A stretch of 64,000 nucleotides of DNA from Microbacterium sp. SLBN-154 (GCF_006715565.1 NZ_VFNL01000001.1:2232001-2296000), one strand, 5' to 3'; numbered from the stretch's first letter, positions 49,320 to 60,378 are shown. Notes: generated from the sequence alone by a model not told the origin. Made by a program: numbers and translations.

Positions 49320-51866
49320 GTGCCAGGAGAGAACCTCACCCGCCTCGAGGCCCAGGAGCGTCGAGCCGTCGTCGACACCGACTCCTACCAGGTCGATCTC
49401 GACCTCACGCGGGGTGCGGAGATCTTCGGTTCGCGGACGGTCGTCCGATTCCGCGCGCAGCCGGGGAGCTCGACCTTCATCGACCTGATCGCCCGCGACG
49501 TCCGGGAGATCACGCTGAACGGCCGTTCGATCGACCCTGCCACGGCCTTCGCCGATTCCCGCATCGCGCTGGACGATCTGGCCGAGGACAACGAGCTGGT
49601 CATCGACGCTGACTGCGCCTACACCAACACCGGTGAGGGGCTTCACCGCTTCGTCGATCCCGTCGACGGCGAGGTCTACCTCTACTCGCAGTTCGAGGTT
49701 CCCGACTCCCGGCGCATGTTCGCCGTCTTCGAGCAGCCCGACCTGAAAGCGACCTTCCGCTTCACCGTGACGGCTCCGGAGGCGTGGGAGGTCGTCTCCA
49801 ACTCCCCCACGCCCGAGCCGGCCCGTCACGGGAACGGCACGGCGACCTGGGATTTCGAGCCGACGCCCCGCATCTCCTCGTACATCACCGCCCTCATCGC
49901 CGGGCCCTACGAGAAGACCTTCTCCGAGCTGACCAGCGCCTCGGGTCGGGTCATCCCGCTCGGTGTCTACGCTCGCAAGAGCCTGTGGAACCACCTCGAC
50001 GCCGACTACGTCTTCGACAAGACGCGCCAGGGCTTCGCCTACTTCGAGGAGAAGTTCGACTACCCCTACCCGTTCGCCAAGTACGACCAGCTGTTCGTTC
50101 CGGAGTTCAACGCCGGCGCGATGGAGAACGCGGGAGCGGTGACCTTCACCGAGACCTACGTGTTCCGCAGCAAGGTGACCGACGCCGTCCGGGAGCGCCG
50201 CGTGGTCACCATCCTGCACGAGCTCGCCCACATGTGGTTCGGCGATCTCGTCACGATGAAGTGGTGGAACGACCTCTGGCTGAACGAGTCGTTCGCCGAG
50301 TGGGCGTCCACCATCGCCACCGCCGAGGCGACCGAATGGACCGAGGCGTGGACGACCTTCAACGCGATGGAGAAGACCTGGGCCTACCGCCAGGATCAGC
50401 TCCCGTCCACCCACCCGGTCGTCGCCGAGATCAACGACCTCGAGGACGTCCAGGTCAACTTCGACGGCATCACATACGCCAAGGGGGGCTCGGTCCTCAA
50501 GCAGCTCGCTGCCTGGGTCGGGATCGAGGCCTTCTTCGCCGGGGTGGCGGCCTACTTCAAGAAGCACGAGTGGTCCAACACCGAGCTGTCGGATCTGCTG
50601 ACCGAGCTCGAGGCGACGAGTGGTCGCGAGCTGACCACCTGGTCGAAGAAGTGGCTCGAGACCGCCGGGGTGAACACCCTCTCCCCCGTCATCGACGAAT
50701 CTCCCGACGGGACGATCCGGCGATTCGCGATCATCCAGACGGCGCCGGCGGACTACCCCACGATCCGCCCCCACCGCCTCGGCGTCGGCTTCTACACCCT
50801 CCAGGACGGCGCCCTGGTGCGCACCCACGGGGTGGAGCTGGACGTCGACGGCGACCGCACCGAGGTGCCGGAACTGGCGGGCCTGGTGCGCCCCGACCTG
50901 GTGCTGCTCAACGACGGAGACCTGGCTTACGCCAAGATCCGCCTGGACGAGCGTTCCCTCCAGACCGCCATCGACCACCTCGCGGGGATCGCCCACCCTC
51001 TCGCGCGTTCGCTGGTGTGGGGCGCCGCATGGGACCAGACGCGCGATGCCGAGGCATCGGCCACCGATTACGTCGATCTCGTGCTGCGCAACATCGCCTC
51101 CGAGACCGAATCGACCACGGTGCGCACGACGCTGGCACAGCTGCTCCTGGCCGCCACCTCGTACGTCGCCCCCGAGAAGCGGGATGACACCCGTCGTCGC
51201 GTGGCCGGGCACCTGTGGGCTCTCGCGCAGAACGCCACGGCCGGCAGCGACAGCCAGCTGCAGTTCGTCACCGCCTTCGCGGCGGCGGCCTGCACCCCCG
51301 AGCAGTGGGCGGCGGTGAAGAGCCTCCGAGACGGGGACATGGTTCTCGACGGTCTGCAGATCGACACCGACCTCTCGTGGCAGCTGCTGGTCTCCCTCGC
51401 CGCCGGTGGGGTCGCCTCGATCGGCGACATCGAAACCGCCCTGGCCGCGGACAACACCGCCAAGGGCGGCGAGTTCGCCGCCCAGGCCCGCGCCGCGTTG
51501 CCCTTCCCCGAGGCCAAGCGCGCCGCGTGGGCGTCGCTGGTCGACCGTGACGACCTTCCCAACACCGTGGTCCGATCCGCATCCCTCGGATTCGTCAACC
51601 CCGCCGGCCGCGACCTGCTCGCCGACTACGTGCAGCCCTACTTCGACATGCTGCTGCCGGTCTGGGAGTCGCGCACCTACAAGATCGCGGAGTACCTGAT
51701 CGCGGGGCTCTATCCCTCCCCGCTGGCGAACACGGCGCTCCGCGACGCCACCCGCGCGTGGCTCGCTGACCATGCGGACGCACCGGCCGCCCTGCGCCGA
51801 CTCGTGCAGGAGAACCTCGCCGGCGTCGAGCGGGCGCTGGCTGTGCAGGAGCGCGACGCGCAGTAA
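49320..51866 (+). CDS. pepN: Aminopeptidase N (M1 family)
   Basis: Zinc aminopeptidase removing N-terminal residues from peptides in the cytoplasm. The 848-aa protein has the exopeptidase motif GAMEN at 266-270 and HELAH at 300-304 (HELAHMWFGDLVTMKWW), with the third ligand Glu in NESFAEW, and a large C-terminal helical ERAP1-like domain. This is the usual actinobacterial PepN size. GTG at 49320 has GGGAG 7 nt upstream. TAGGCT near 49239 is a candidate -10 box, giving a leader of about 70 nt. A strong terminator follows. Confidence 0.97.
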   Translation: MPGENLTRLEAQERRAVVDTDSYQVDLDLTRGAEIFGSRTVVRFRAQPGSSTFIDLIARDVREITLNGRSIDPATAFADSRIALDDLAEDNELVIDADCAYTNTGEGLHRFVDPVDGEVYLYSQFEVPDSRRMFAVFEQPDLKATFRFTVTAPEAWEVVSNSPTPEPARHGNGTATWDFEPTPRISSYITALIAGPYEKTFSELTSASGRVIPLGVYARKSLWNHLDADYVFDKTRQGFAYFEEKFDYPYPFAKYDQLFVPEFNAGAMENAGAVTFTETYVFRSKVTDAVRERRVVTILHELAHMWFGDLVTMKWWNDLWLNESFAEWASTIATAEATEWTEAWTTFNAMEKTWAYRQDQLPSTHPVVAEINDLEDVQVNFDGITYAKGGSVLKQLAAWVGIEAFFAGVAAYFKKHEWSNTELSDLLTELEATSGRELTTWSKKWLETAGVNTLSPVIDESPDGTIRRFAIIQTAPADYPTIRPHRLGVGFYTLQDGALVRTHGVELDVDGDRTEVPELAGLVRPDLVLLNDGDLAYAKIRLDERSLQTAIDHLAGIAHPLARSLVWGAAWDQTRDAEASATDYVDLVLRNIASETESTTVRTTLAQLLLAATSYVAPEKRDDTRRRVAGHLWALAQNATAGSDSQLQFVTAFAAAACTPEQWAAVKSLRDGDMVLDGLQIDTDLSWQLLVSLAAGGVASIGDIETALAADNTAKGGEFAAQARAALPFPEAKRAAWASLVDRDDLPNTVVRSASLGFVNPAGRDLLADYVQPYFDMLLPVWESRTYKIAEYLIAGLYPSPLANTALRDATRAWLADHADAPAALRRLVQENLAGVERALAVQERDAQ

Positions 51867-51884
51867 GCAGCATCCCTTCCGATC

Positions 51885-51914
51885 CGCGGCCCTCAGGAGA
51901 TCCTGGGGGCCGCG
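51885..51914 (+). terminator. Terminator after pepN
   Basis: A 14-bp stem with one G-T pair (start CGCGGCC, end GGCCGCG) and a 2-nt gap at the tip, followed by TCGTTAGG, lies 18 bp after the pepN stop. Confidence 0.8.
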
Positions 51915-51933
51915 TCGTTAGGATCTGAGACCG

Positions 51934-53043
51934 ATGACTGCCATCCCTGTCTCCGCGTCCGCAGCGCCCGCACTCCCCGCACCCTGGGATGTCGTCCTGC
52001 CCGTCCTTCAAGAGGTCGGGTGGCGGGCGCTCCAGGTCGCGATCATCGTCGTGGCCGCCCTGCTCATCGCCATCATCCTTCGCGCCGTCATCCGCAGGGT
52101 CGTCGATCGCATCGTCTCGGGTGCGAAGAACCGCGCCCGCGTCGACGACACCCAGGCTCTGGAGCGCTCCCCCGTCGCACAGGTGCGCGTCGTCCAGCGC
52201 ACCCGCACGCTCGGCTCGATCCTGCAGAACATCGTCGGGGTCACGATCATCGTCGTGGCACTGCTGCTCATCGTCTCGGTGATCAACCCGAACATCCTCG
52301 GGTCGCTCACCCTCCTCACCGCGGCCATCGGCGCCGGCCTCGGCTTCGGCGCCCAGAACATCGTGAAGGACGTTCTCAACGGCATCTTCATCGTCGCTGA
52401 GGACCAGGTGGGGATCGGCGACGTCGTCGATCTGGGACTCGCCACGGGCATCGTGGAATACGTCAGCGTCCGGGTCACCCACGTCCGTGACGTCAACGGC
52501 ACGCTCTGGTACGTCCGCAACGGCGAGATCACCCGCATCGGCAACCTGTCGCAGGGATGGTCTCGGGTCATCGTCGACGTCGGGGTACCCGTCGACTCCG
52601 ACATCGACGAGGTCGAACACGCGCTGCAGGATGCCGCGGCGGGCCTGGCGAAGGATCCCAAGTGGCGCTCCCGGATCGTCGACCGCCCCGAGGTCTGGGG
52701 ATTGGAGGCGGTCACCGGCGAGACCCTGGTGCTCCGGGTGGTGATCCGCACCCGCGCCCACTCGAAGGACGATGTCGCCCGGGAGCTGCGTGTCCGCGTG
52801 AAGCGGGCGACCGATGACCTGGGGCTGAGCGCCACCATCTCCTCGGTGCGGCTCGAGGGCCATGACGGCGCCCACCGGGTGCGCGGCGCGAACCCGCCCA
52901 AGACGAAGCCGACCCCCGTGCCCATCGCCACCGAGCGACCGGTCTGGCGGCCGAAGCTTCGCCCCCGGCGGCCGCGCGAGACCCCGCCGCCGGGCACGAC
53001 ACCGCCCCCCGGGAGCACCACCTCGCCCGACGCGGACGCGTAG
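51934..53043 (+). CDS. Mechanosensitive channel MscS family protein
   Basis: Small-conductance channel that opens when membrane tension rises during osmotic downshift. The 369-aa protein has three N-terminal helices (about 30-52, 95-115, 118-140). The third continues into the pore block LLTAAIGAGLGFGAQNIVKDVLNGIFIVAEDQVGIGDVV, the MscS signature, followed by the beta domain (VSVRVTHVRDVNGTLWYVRNGEI) and an alpha-beta cytosolic part. The tail from ~310 is Pro/Arg-rich and ends in PPPGTTPPPGS-type low complexity. ATG at 51934 lies 9 nt after TAGGAT. Downstream, trHbO begins after 47 bp. Confidence 0.93.
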   Translation: MTAIPVSASAAPALPAPWDVVLPVLQEVGWRALQVAIIVVAALLIAIILRAVIRRVVDRIVSGAKNRARVDDTQALERSPVAQVRVVQRTRTLGSILQNIVGVTIIVVALLLIVSVINPNILGSLTLLTAAIGAGLGFGAQNIVKDVLNGIFIVAEDQVGIGDVVDLGLATGIVEYVSVRVTHVRDVNGTLWYVRNGEITRIGNLSQGWSRVIVDVGVPVDSDIDEVEHALQDAAAGLAKDPKWRSRIVDRPEVWGLEAVTGETLVLRVVIRTRAHSKDDVARELRVRVKRATDDLGLSATISSVRLEGHDGAHRVRGANPPKTKPTPVPIATERPVWRPKLRPRRPRETPPPGTTPPPGSTTSPDADA

Positions 53044-53090
53044 ATTGGAGGCTGGCGCCGCGGCGGCGCCTGCGGAAGGAGCCCCGAGCG

Positions 53091-53501
53091 GTGAGTGACG
53101 CCGAGACATCGCCACGGTCGTTCTACGACGAGGTGGGCGGCCACGACACCTTCGTCCGCCTCGTGGACGTGTTCTATCGGGAGGTGGCCGCCGATGAGGT
53201 CCTGCGCCCGATGTACCCCGAGGAGGACCTCGGACCGGCCAAGGATCGCCTGACGCTGTTCCTCGAGCAGTACTGGGGCGGCCCGGCGACCTACAGTCTC
53301 CAGCGGGGCCACCCGCGGCTGAGGATGCGCCACGCCCCGTTCCACGTCAATCCCGACGCGCGGGACCGGTGGCTGCGCCATATGCGGACCGCCGTCGACG
53401 AGCTACGACTGCCTCCCCTGCAGGAGGAGACCCTCTGGGATTACCTGCACCGCGCGGCCTTCGCGATGGTGAACACCTTCGAGCCGACCAAGAGGTCGTG
53501 A
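53091..53501 (+). CDS. glbO: Truncated haemoglobin, group II (trHbO)
   Basis: Small heme protein, 136 aa, linked in mycobacteria to oxygen binding, respiration and NO or peroxide resistance. The proximal (F8) histidine is His81 in RMRHAPFHVN; the 2-on-2 globin features are present (FYDEVGGHDTFVRLVDVFYREVAADEVLRPMYP, then EQYWGGPATYS). GTG at 53091 follows AAGGAG at good spacing. The stop codon overlaps the ATG of the next gene by 1 nt (TGATG), so the FAD dehydrogenase is translationally coupled. Confidence 0.95.
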   Translation: MSDAETSPRSFYDEVGGHDTFVRLVDVFYREVAADEVLRPMYPEEDLGPAKDRLTLFLEQYWGGPATYSLQRGHPRLRMRHAPFHVNPDARDRWLRHMRTAVDELRLPPLQEETLWDYLHRAAFAMVNTFEPTKRS

Positions 53502-55168
53502 TGGCGTCGAGGGAGGTCCTGCAGGCCGATGTCCTCGTGATCGGGTGGGGCCTGGCGGGTCTTGTCGCGACCACCGAGGCGGTGAGCGCGGGAAAGCGCG
53601 TGGTTCTGCTCGATCAGGAGCCGCGCAGCAACCTCGGCGGTCAGGCCTGGTGGTCTTTCGGCGGCCTCTTCCTGGTGGACTCCCCCGAGCAGCGACGGAT
53701 GGGAGTGCGGGATTCCCTGGCCCTCGCCGAGCAGGACTGGTGGGGCACGGCCGGCTTCGACAGACCCGAGGACCTCTGGCCCCGCCGGTGGGCCGAGGCC
53801 TACCTCGACTTCGCCGCGGGCGAGAAGCGGGCGTGGTTGCGCGGCAAAGGAATGTCGTTCTTCCCGGTCGTCGGCTGGGCCGAACGCGGAGGCTACGGCG
53901 CGACCGGACCCGGCAACTCCGTCCCGCGATTTCACATCACCTGGGGGACGGGCCCCGGCGTCGTGGCGCCCTTCCTCCGAGACGTCGAACGCGCGGAGGC
54001 GGAGGGGCGCGTGACGATCCTGCCCCGCCACCGGGTCACAGGGCTCCTCTCCCGTGACGGAGCGATCGGCGGTGCCCAGGGCCAGATCCTCGCGCCCTCC
54101 GGTGCCGCTCGCGGGCGTCCGAGTTCTCGCGAGGTGGTGGCCGACTTCCAGATCACGGCTGGGGCCACCATCGTCGCGTCGGGAGGAATCGGCGGCAACC
54201 ACGAGCTCGTTCGCCGGGCGTGGCCGGATCGACTGGGCACACCGCCGGAGCGGATGCTCGCGGGGGTCCCCGCCTACGTCGACGGGTCGATGATGCAGAC
54301 CGCGGCGGCCTCGGGAGCGCGCGTGATCAACGGCGATCGGATGTGGCACTACGTCGAAGGGCTGCACAACGTCGACCCGGTCTGGCCCGGCCACGGGATC
54401 CGTATCCTGCCCGGCCCCTCATCGCTGTGGCTGGACGCCCGAGGAACCCGCCTCCCCGTACCGCTGTACCCCGGTTTCGACACCCTGGGGACGCTCGCCC
54501 ACCTGCGCCGGACCGGATTCGATCACTCGTGGTTCGTGCTCTCCTCCCGCATCGTGGAGAAGGAGTTCACGCTGTCGGGAAGCGAGCAGAATCCCGACCT
54601 GACCGGCAAAGACCTGCCGCTGCTGATCCGTTCCCGTCTCGGAAAGGGGGCCGCCGGGCCCGTGCAGGCGTTCCTCGACCACGGTGAGGACGTCGTGGTG
54701 CGCGACACCCTCGACGATCTGATCGCCGGCATGCGGGCCCTTCCGGGCGGCGACGTGCTGGACGGCGCGCAGGTACGACGCGAGGTGGAAGCCCGCGACC
54801 GCGAGGTGGAGAACCCCTTCACCAAGGATGCACAGATCGCGATGCTGCGTTCCGCGCGTGCATTCCGCGGTGACCGGCTGATCCGCACCGCCGCGCCGCA
54901 CCGACTGCTGGACCCCAAGGCGGGCCCGCTCATCGCTGTGCGTCTCGGCGTCGTCACCAGGAAGACCCTGGGCGGCATAGAGACCGATCTGGACGGCCGT
55001 GCCCTGGGCGAGGCGGGCTCCGCTGTGCCGGGGCTGTTCGCCGCGGGTGAGGCGAGCGGCTTCGGTGGGGGCGGTGTCCACGGATACCGGGCGCTGGAGG
55101 GGACGTTCCTGGGCGGATGCCTCTTCAGCGGCCGCGCAGCGGGACGGGGCGCCGCTGCAGCGGTGTGA
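53501..55168 (+). CDS. FAD-binding dehydrogenase (fumarate reductase/KsdD-like flavoprotein)
   Basis: Flavoprotein of the succinate dehydrogenase/fumarate reductase FAD-domain family, 555 aa. The dinucleotide motif is G15-W-G-L-A-G20 (VLVIGWGLAGLVATTEAVSAGKRVVLLDQE), followed by SNLGGQAWWSFGGLF, TIVASGGIGGN, and the C-terminal FAD contact GEASGFGGGGVHGYRALEGTFLGGCLFSGR. Homologues are usually called FAD-binding dehydrogenase; the substrate (steroid, fumarate or other) is unknown. ATG at 53501 overlaps the trHbO stop by 1 nt, so the gene pair is made together. No heme-binding fusion is present. Confidence 0.9.
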   Translation: MASREVLQADVLVIGWGLAGLVATTEAVSAGKRVVLLDQEPRSNLGGQAWWSFGGLFLVDSPEQRRMGVRDSLALAEQDWWGTAGFDRPEDLWPRRWAEAYLDFAAGEKRAWLRGKGMSFFPVVGWAERGGYGATGPGNSVPRFHITWGTGPGVVAPFLRDVERAEAEGRVTILPRHRVTGLLSRDGAIGGAQGQILAPSGAARGRPSSREVVADFQITAGATIVASGGIGGNHELVRRAWPDRLGTPPERMLAGVPAYVDGSMMQTAAASGARVINGDRMWHYVEGLHNVDPVWPGHGIRILPGPSSLWLDARGTRLPVPLYPGFDTLGTLAHLRRTGFDHSWFVLSSRIVEKEFTLSGSEQNPDLTGKDLPLLIRSRLGKGAAGPVQAFLDHGEDVVVRDTLDDLIAGMRALPGGDVLDGAQVRREVEARDREVENPFTKDAQIAMLRSARAFRGDRLIRTAAPHRLLDPKAGPLIAVRLGVVTRKTLGGIETDLDGRALGEAGSAVPGLFAAGEASGFGGGGVHGYRALEGTFLGGCLFSGRAAGRGAAAAV

Positions 55169-55192
55169 GCGGAGGCGGTCGACGCTGACCGT

Positions 55193-55870
55193 TCAGGCGT
55201 CCGTGCGACCGGTCGCACGGACCGCCGTGAGCCCCTCGCGGGGCGGGCGTCGGACCAGCACATGCCCGCGCCGAAGACTCAGCCGCGTCCACGACGGTGC
55301 GGTGAAGACGCGTACCGTCTCCTCGCCGCCGATGAAGCCCAGCCCGAATGCGGCGAAGGCGACGCCGAGCGGCAGATCGGCGAGCTCCTCCGCGGGTGCT
55401 CCCCAGACATCCGATCTGATCACGCGCACCACGTCCTCGCCGGCGTCGGCCGGGAGCTTGTTGGCCACGGCCGCCATCCCCCACTGCGCACGTGAGGCGA
55501 GATCGGATGCTGCGATCTCGCCGCCGGGCTCCCACCCACCCTGTGGCGGCGAGATACCCGCCCATGCGGGGGCGAGGGCCGTCGCGGGCAGAGCGAGGGC
55601 CCGGTCGTCGGCGGCGTCCACAGCGAGTGCCGCCGCGTCCACGACGAAGTCGCACTCCAGTTCGGGGTCGGCGCGGATCGCACGCATTCCGAGGATGGTG
55701 GGCGTGCTGTCGAACAGTCCTCGCGGCGCCAGCACAGCCGCCCACATCGTCAGGGTCCCCGCAGACGAGCGCAGCCGCACGGCACCGTCGCCGAGTCGGG
55801 CGGCGCGGCCGGCAAAGGTGAGGGCATCGGCGACAGCGTCGCGATCGGCGAGAAGGAGGCGCTCGGACAT
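55193..55870 (-). CDS. Conserved hypothetical protein, 225 aa
   Basis: No characterised family recognised. The product is soluble, Ala/Asp-rich and without membrane helices, with alternating strand/helix patterns ([48 protein letters not shown]). A middle block (SRAQWGMAAVANKL) and the C-terminal WTRLSLRRGHVLVRRPPREGL are candidate conserved stretches. ATG at 55870 follows TAGTTT by 7 nt. It is divergent from tesB across 54 bp and converges on the FAD dehydrogenase with a 24-bp gap. Confidence 0.75.
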   Translation of the reverse strand: MSERLLLADRDAVADALTFAGRAARLGDGAVRLRSSAGTLTMWAAVLAPRGLFDSTPTILGMRAIRADPELECDFVVDAAALAVDAADDRALALPATALAPAWAGISPPQGGWEPGGEIAASDLASRAQWGMAAVANKLPADAGEDVVRVIRSDVWGAPAEELADLPLGVAFAAFGLGFIGGEETVRVFTAPSWTRLSLRRGHVLVRRPPREGLTAVRATGRTDA

Positions 55871-55924
55871 CCGACCTAAACTACCAACGAACGGGCGCCG
55901 CGCCCGGACAGGAGGAACAGGCGC

Positions 55925-56866
55925 GTGAGCGAGCCCGACCACCCCGCGCACTCCGCCCAGCCGGCGCACCCGGATGCGGAACACCGTGGAACCGACGCCG
56001 ACCCGGTCGCGTCCATGCTGGCCGTCCTCGATCTGGAGGACTCCTCAGCCCGGACCACGGAAGACATCTTCACCGGGGTGTCACAGCGGATGCCGCTCGG
56101 CCGCGTCTACGGCGGTCAGGTGCTCGCGCAGTCGCTCGTCGCCGCCGAGCGCACCATCCCCGAGGGCCGGACGGTCCATTCGATGCACGGCTACTTCCTC
56201 CGTCCCGGCGACGCAGGTCAGGGGATCACCTTCTCGGTGGATCGCATCCACGACGGCAGATCCTTCTCCACGCGACGCACACAGGCGTTCCAGTCCGGCG
56301 TGCCGATCTTCTCTGCGATCGCCTCCTTTCAGGATGACGATCCCGGGCTCGAGCATCAGACAGCCTTCCCCGACGACCTTCCCGCTCCGGAGGATCTGCC
56401 CGACATCGAGGAGCAGCTGACCGGACTCCACCCGATGTCCAAGCGGCTGTTCACCGATCGCCCCGTCGACGTGCGCCACGTGCCGTCGTCGATCTACATG
56501 CGGGTCGAGGGCGATTGGGCCCCGCGGCAGGCGGTGTGGCTGCGCACCCGCCGCGCCCTGCCGGACGAACCCGGCCTGCACCGGGCCGTCCTCGCCTACC
56601 TCAGCGACCTGACCATTCAGGAATCGATCCTGCGAGCTCACGGGGTCGCCTGGGCGACACCGGGTCTGAAGGTGGCGAGCCTCGATCATGCGATGTGGTG
56701 GCATCGTCCGGCACGGGTCGACGAGTGGCTGGTGTACGTGCAGGAATCGCCGAGCGCCCGCGGCGGCCGCGGCCTCGCGCAGGGCAGGATCTTCACCCGC
56801 GACGGCGTGCTCGTCGCAAGCGTGGCTCAGGAGGTCATGGTTCGGGTTCCGGACACGGACGGCTGA
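55925..56866 (+). CDS. tesB: Acyl-CoA thioesterase II
   Basis: Hydrolyses medium- and long-chain acyl-CoA. The 313-aa double hotdog protein has the N-terminal RVYGGQVLAQSLVAAERTIP block, the HSMHGYFLRPGD stretch, and in the second half SLDHAMWWHRP, with the conserved Asp of the catalytic triad, then EWLVYVQESPSARGGRGLAQGRIFTRDG. About 30 residues of acidic, His-rich extension precede the domain. GTG at 55925 has AGGAGG upstream. It is convergent on another thioesterase gene. Confidence 0.93.
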   Translation: MSEPDHPAHSAQPAHPDAEHRGTDADPVASMLAVLDLEDSSARTTEDIFTGVSQRMPLGRVYGGQVLAQSLVAAERTIPEGRTVHSMHGYFLRPGDAGQGITFSVDRIHDGRSFSTRRTQAFQSGVPIFSAIASFQDDDPGLEHQTAFPDDLPAPEDLPDIEEQLTGLHPMSKRLFTDRPVDVRHVPSSIYMRVEGDWAPRQAVWLRTRRALPDEPGLHRAVLAYLSDLTIQESILRAHGVAWATPGLKVASLDHAMWWHRPARVDEWLVYVQESPSARGGRGLAQGRIFTRDGVLVASVAQEVMVRVPDTDG

Positions 56867-56883
56867 CGTGCCGTGGGGCGTGG

Positions 56884-57400
56884 CTATCGTCGGTGCGCGT
56901 AGATGAGCGGCGGGCCGACGTACGGCTCCCACGCCGCCCGCTCCTCGGCGCTCAGCCGGATCGGGGCGCCGGAGCGGGCGTCGACCTTGACCACGACCGT
57001 CGTCGCCCGCGCATAGACGGTCTGGGTTCCGTCGGGCGCGGCGGTCTCTCGCGGGCTGCACACTTCGTAGCAGACCTCGATGCTCGAGCCGCCCAGTCTC
57101 CCGAACCACATCTGCACGTCGAGGGGGTGGCGCTGGTACGGCACCGGCGCCAGGTACTCGATCTCCTGACGAGCGATGAGCGTGAGGACACCGGCGGAGA
57201 TGCCGGAGGACAGCACCGCAGTGTCGGGAGCCGTCTCGCCGGGATCGGGCAGCCAGAATGCTCGGACGCGCGCCTCTTCCAGGAGCTTCAGCATCGCTGT
57301 GTTGTTGACGTGGTTGAACGCGTCGAGATCGCCCCACCGCAGGGGGATCGGTATGTGCAGCCGGAGGCCGAGGGGTGTCGCCTCGGCGGCGACGACGGGA

Positions 57401-57408
<8 letters not shown>
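56884..57408 (-). CDS. Acyl-CoA thioesterase, hotdog fold (4-hydroxybenzoyl-CoA thioesterase-like)
   Basis: Single-hotdog protein of 174 aa. The conserved active-site region is IPLRWGDLDAFNHVNNTAMLKLLEEARVRAF, with the D-x-x-x-H-V-N motif, followed by the typical strands. It belongs to the YbgC/FcbC-like group; substrate not defined. GTG at 57408 lies inside ettA and overlaps it by 8 bp (GTGACTGA), so it is co-translated with EttA. It is convergent on tesB with a 17-bp gap. Confidence 0.9.
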
Positions 57409-59080
<1,672 letters not shown>

Positions 59081-59181
59081 ACCGTTCGCAGCTTCCCTTC
59101 GCGTCCCGACGTCAGCGTCCCAGCCTAGCCGGTCGGTCCTCCCGCCCCACGATCACTCGACCCCGGGGGTCGGTCTGCGAC

Positions 59182-59712
59182 TCACCAATCGATCGGGCGC
59201 GTCTCCCCCAGAAGGCACGCTCCGTCCGGGAGGGCCCCGAGCACGGTCGTGACCGGCTCGCCGGTCGCCTCACCCACCTGACCGATCAGGCACTGCTCTC
59301 CCCATCGGACCGACACCTGGATGCTCTCGGCGGGGTTGCCCACGGTGGAGGTGTCCGCGGTGACCTGCATCGCGCCCTTGTCGAATCCGCCGCCCACCAA
59401 CGCGTCGACGTACGCCCTGCCGGCGCCGCGGCCGTCGCTGTTCCACACCGATCGGATGATCTGGGAGAAGTACGGCAGATTGTCCTCCGCCGACCCCTCG
59501 GGGAGGAGGGCCGGGCCGGCCGGGGTGGGTTCGGCCGACGGCGTCGCTTCCGCGACCGGACCTGTCGGAGTCGGAGTGGGAACGGGAGTCGGCGTCGGGG
59601 TGCACGCTGTCAGCAGCAGCGCGACGGCGGCGCCGAGCGCGAGATCTTGAGGCCGAGGTCTCCGGCGCAGACGACGACGGCCGGCGTGGTGGTCCGGTTT
59701 CCGCAGAGGCAC
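59182..59712 (-). CDS. Lipoprotein, DUF6993 family
   Basis: Secreted lipoprotein of unknown function, 176 aa. It has an Arg-rich N-terminus, a hydrophobic stretch (LALGAAVALLLTAC) ending in lipobox LTAC, a Thr/Pro-rich linker of about 30 residues, then a globular domain with two Cys in QCLIG and ACLLG that could form a disulfide. The C-terminus fits DUF6993. GTG at 59712 follows TAGACT by exactly 6 nt, suggesting leaderless translation. It lies 46 bp after ssb. Confidence 0.82.
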   Translation of the reverse strand: MPLRKPDHHAGRRRLRRRPRPQDLALGAAVALLLTACTPTPTPVPTPTPTGPVAEATPSAEPTPAGPALLPEGSAEDNLPYFSQIIRSVWNSDGRGAGRAYVDALVGGGFDKGAMQVTADTSTVGNPAESIQVSVRWGEQCLIGQVGEATGEPVTTVLGALPDGACLLGETRPIDW

Positions 59713-59758
59713 GCGCCGAGTCTACGTCGTGGCTTCACCGGCTCCTGGCGCCCCGATC

Positions 59759-60313
59759 TCAGAAGGGCGTCTCCCCGGCGCCCGACAGAACCGGAGCGGC
59801 GGAACCGGTGTCGTCGGCGTCGCCCTCGGCGGAGCCCTCGCCGGAACCCGGGACACTCGTCGCCCATCCATCGGTCGAGACCGAAGGGGTCGCGTCGGCC
59901 GAAACCCCGGGGGCGGCCCATCCATCCGCCGGAGCAGCGTCGCCCGCAGGTCGCGACGCCGTGGAACGGGTGAAGCGCGACGTGCCGAATTTCAAGTCAT
60001 GCCCGATCGCATCGGCCTCGAGCTCGACCGTCGTCCCCCTGCGCGTTCCGTTGTCCCATTCGCGCACCTTCAGCCGGCCGGTCACGATGACGCGGTCGCC
60101 GCGGCTGAGAGAGAGCACGGCGTGTTCGGCCAGCTGCCGGAACAACTGGACGGTGTAGTAGCTGGTCTCGCCGTCCACCCACTGGCCTGTCGCCCTGTCC
60201 AGGCGCCGGTTCGAGGTCGCCACCCGGAACGAGGTCACCGCGACCCCGTCCAGGATCTTCTTGTGCTCGGGGATCGTGGCGATGTTGCCGGTGAGGGTGA
60301 TCGTGTCGGTCAT
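59759..60313 (-). CDS. ssb: Single-stranded DNA-binding protein
   Basis: OB-fold protein, 184 aa. It contains the conserved strands MTDTITLTGNIATIP, VTSFRVATSNRRLDRATGQWVDGETSYYTVQLFRQLAEHA, and GDRVIVTGRLKVREWDNGTRRGTTVELEADAIGHDLKFGTSRF. The tail is acidic, Gly/Ser-rich and ends GETPF; the usual DDDIPF tip is only partly kept (PF). It is probably the second SSB (SsbB-type) of the genome, not the rpsF-linked one. ATG at 60313 has AAGGAG upstream. A long hairpin lies in its leader. Confidence 0.92.
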   Translation of the reverse strand: MTDTITLTGNIATIPEHKKILDGVAVTSFRVATSNRRLDRATGQWVDGETSYYTVQLFRQLAEHAVLSLSRGDRVIVTGRLKVREWDNGTRRGTTVELEADAIGHDLKFGTSRFTRSTASRPAGDAAPADGWAAPGVSADATPSVSTDGWATSVPGSGEGSAEGDADDTGSAAPVLSGAGETPF

Positions 60314-60343
60314 GATGCTCCTTCGTCGTGTGGATGTTCGGCT

Positions 60344-60378
60344 GTGCCGGTGTCCGGGTGCCCGGCGGACACCGGCAC
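60344..60378 (-). promoter_or_regulatory. 13-bp perfect hairpin upstream of ssb
   Basis: GTGCCGGTGTCCG (60344-60356) pairs with CGGACACCGGCAC (60366-60378) across a 9-nt loop. It starts 31 bp upstream of the ssb ATG. Without a U-run, it may be a leader element controlling ssb, or a binding palindrome. The promoter itself could not be placed. Confidence 0.5.
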
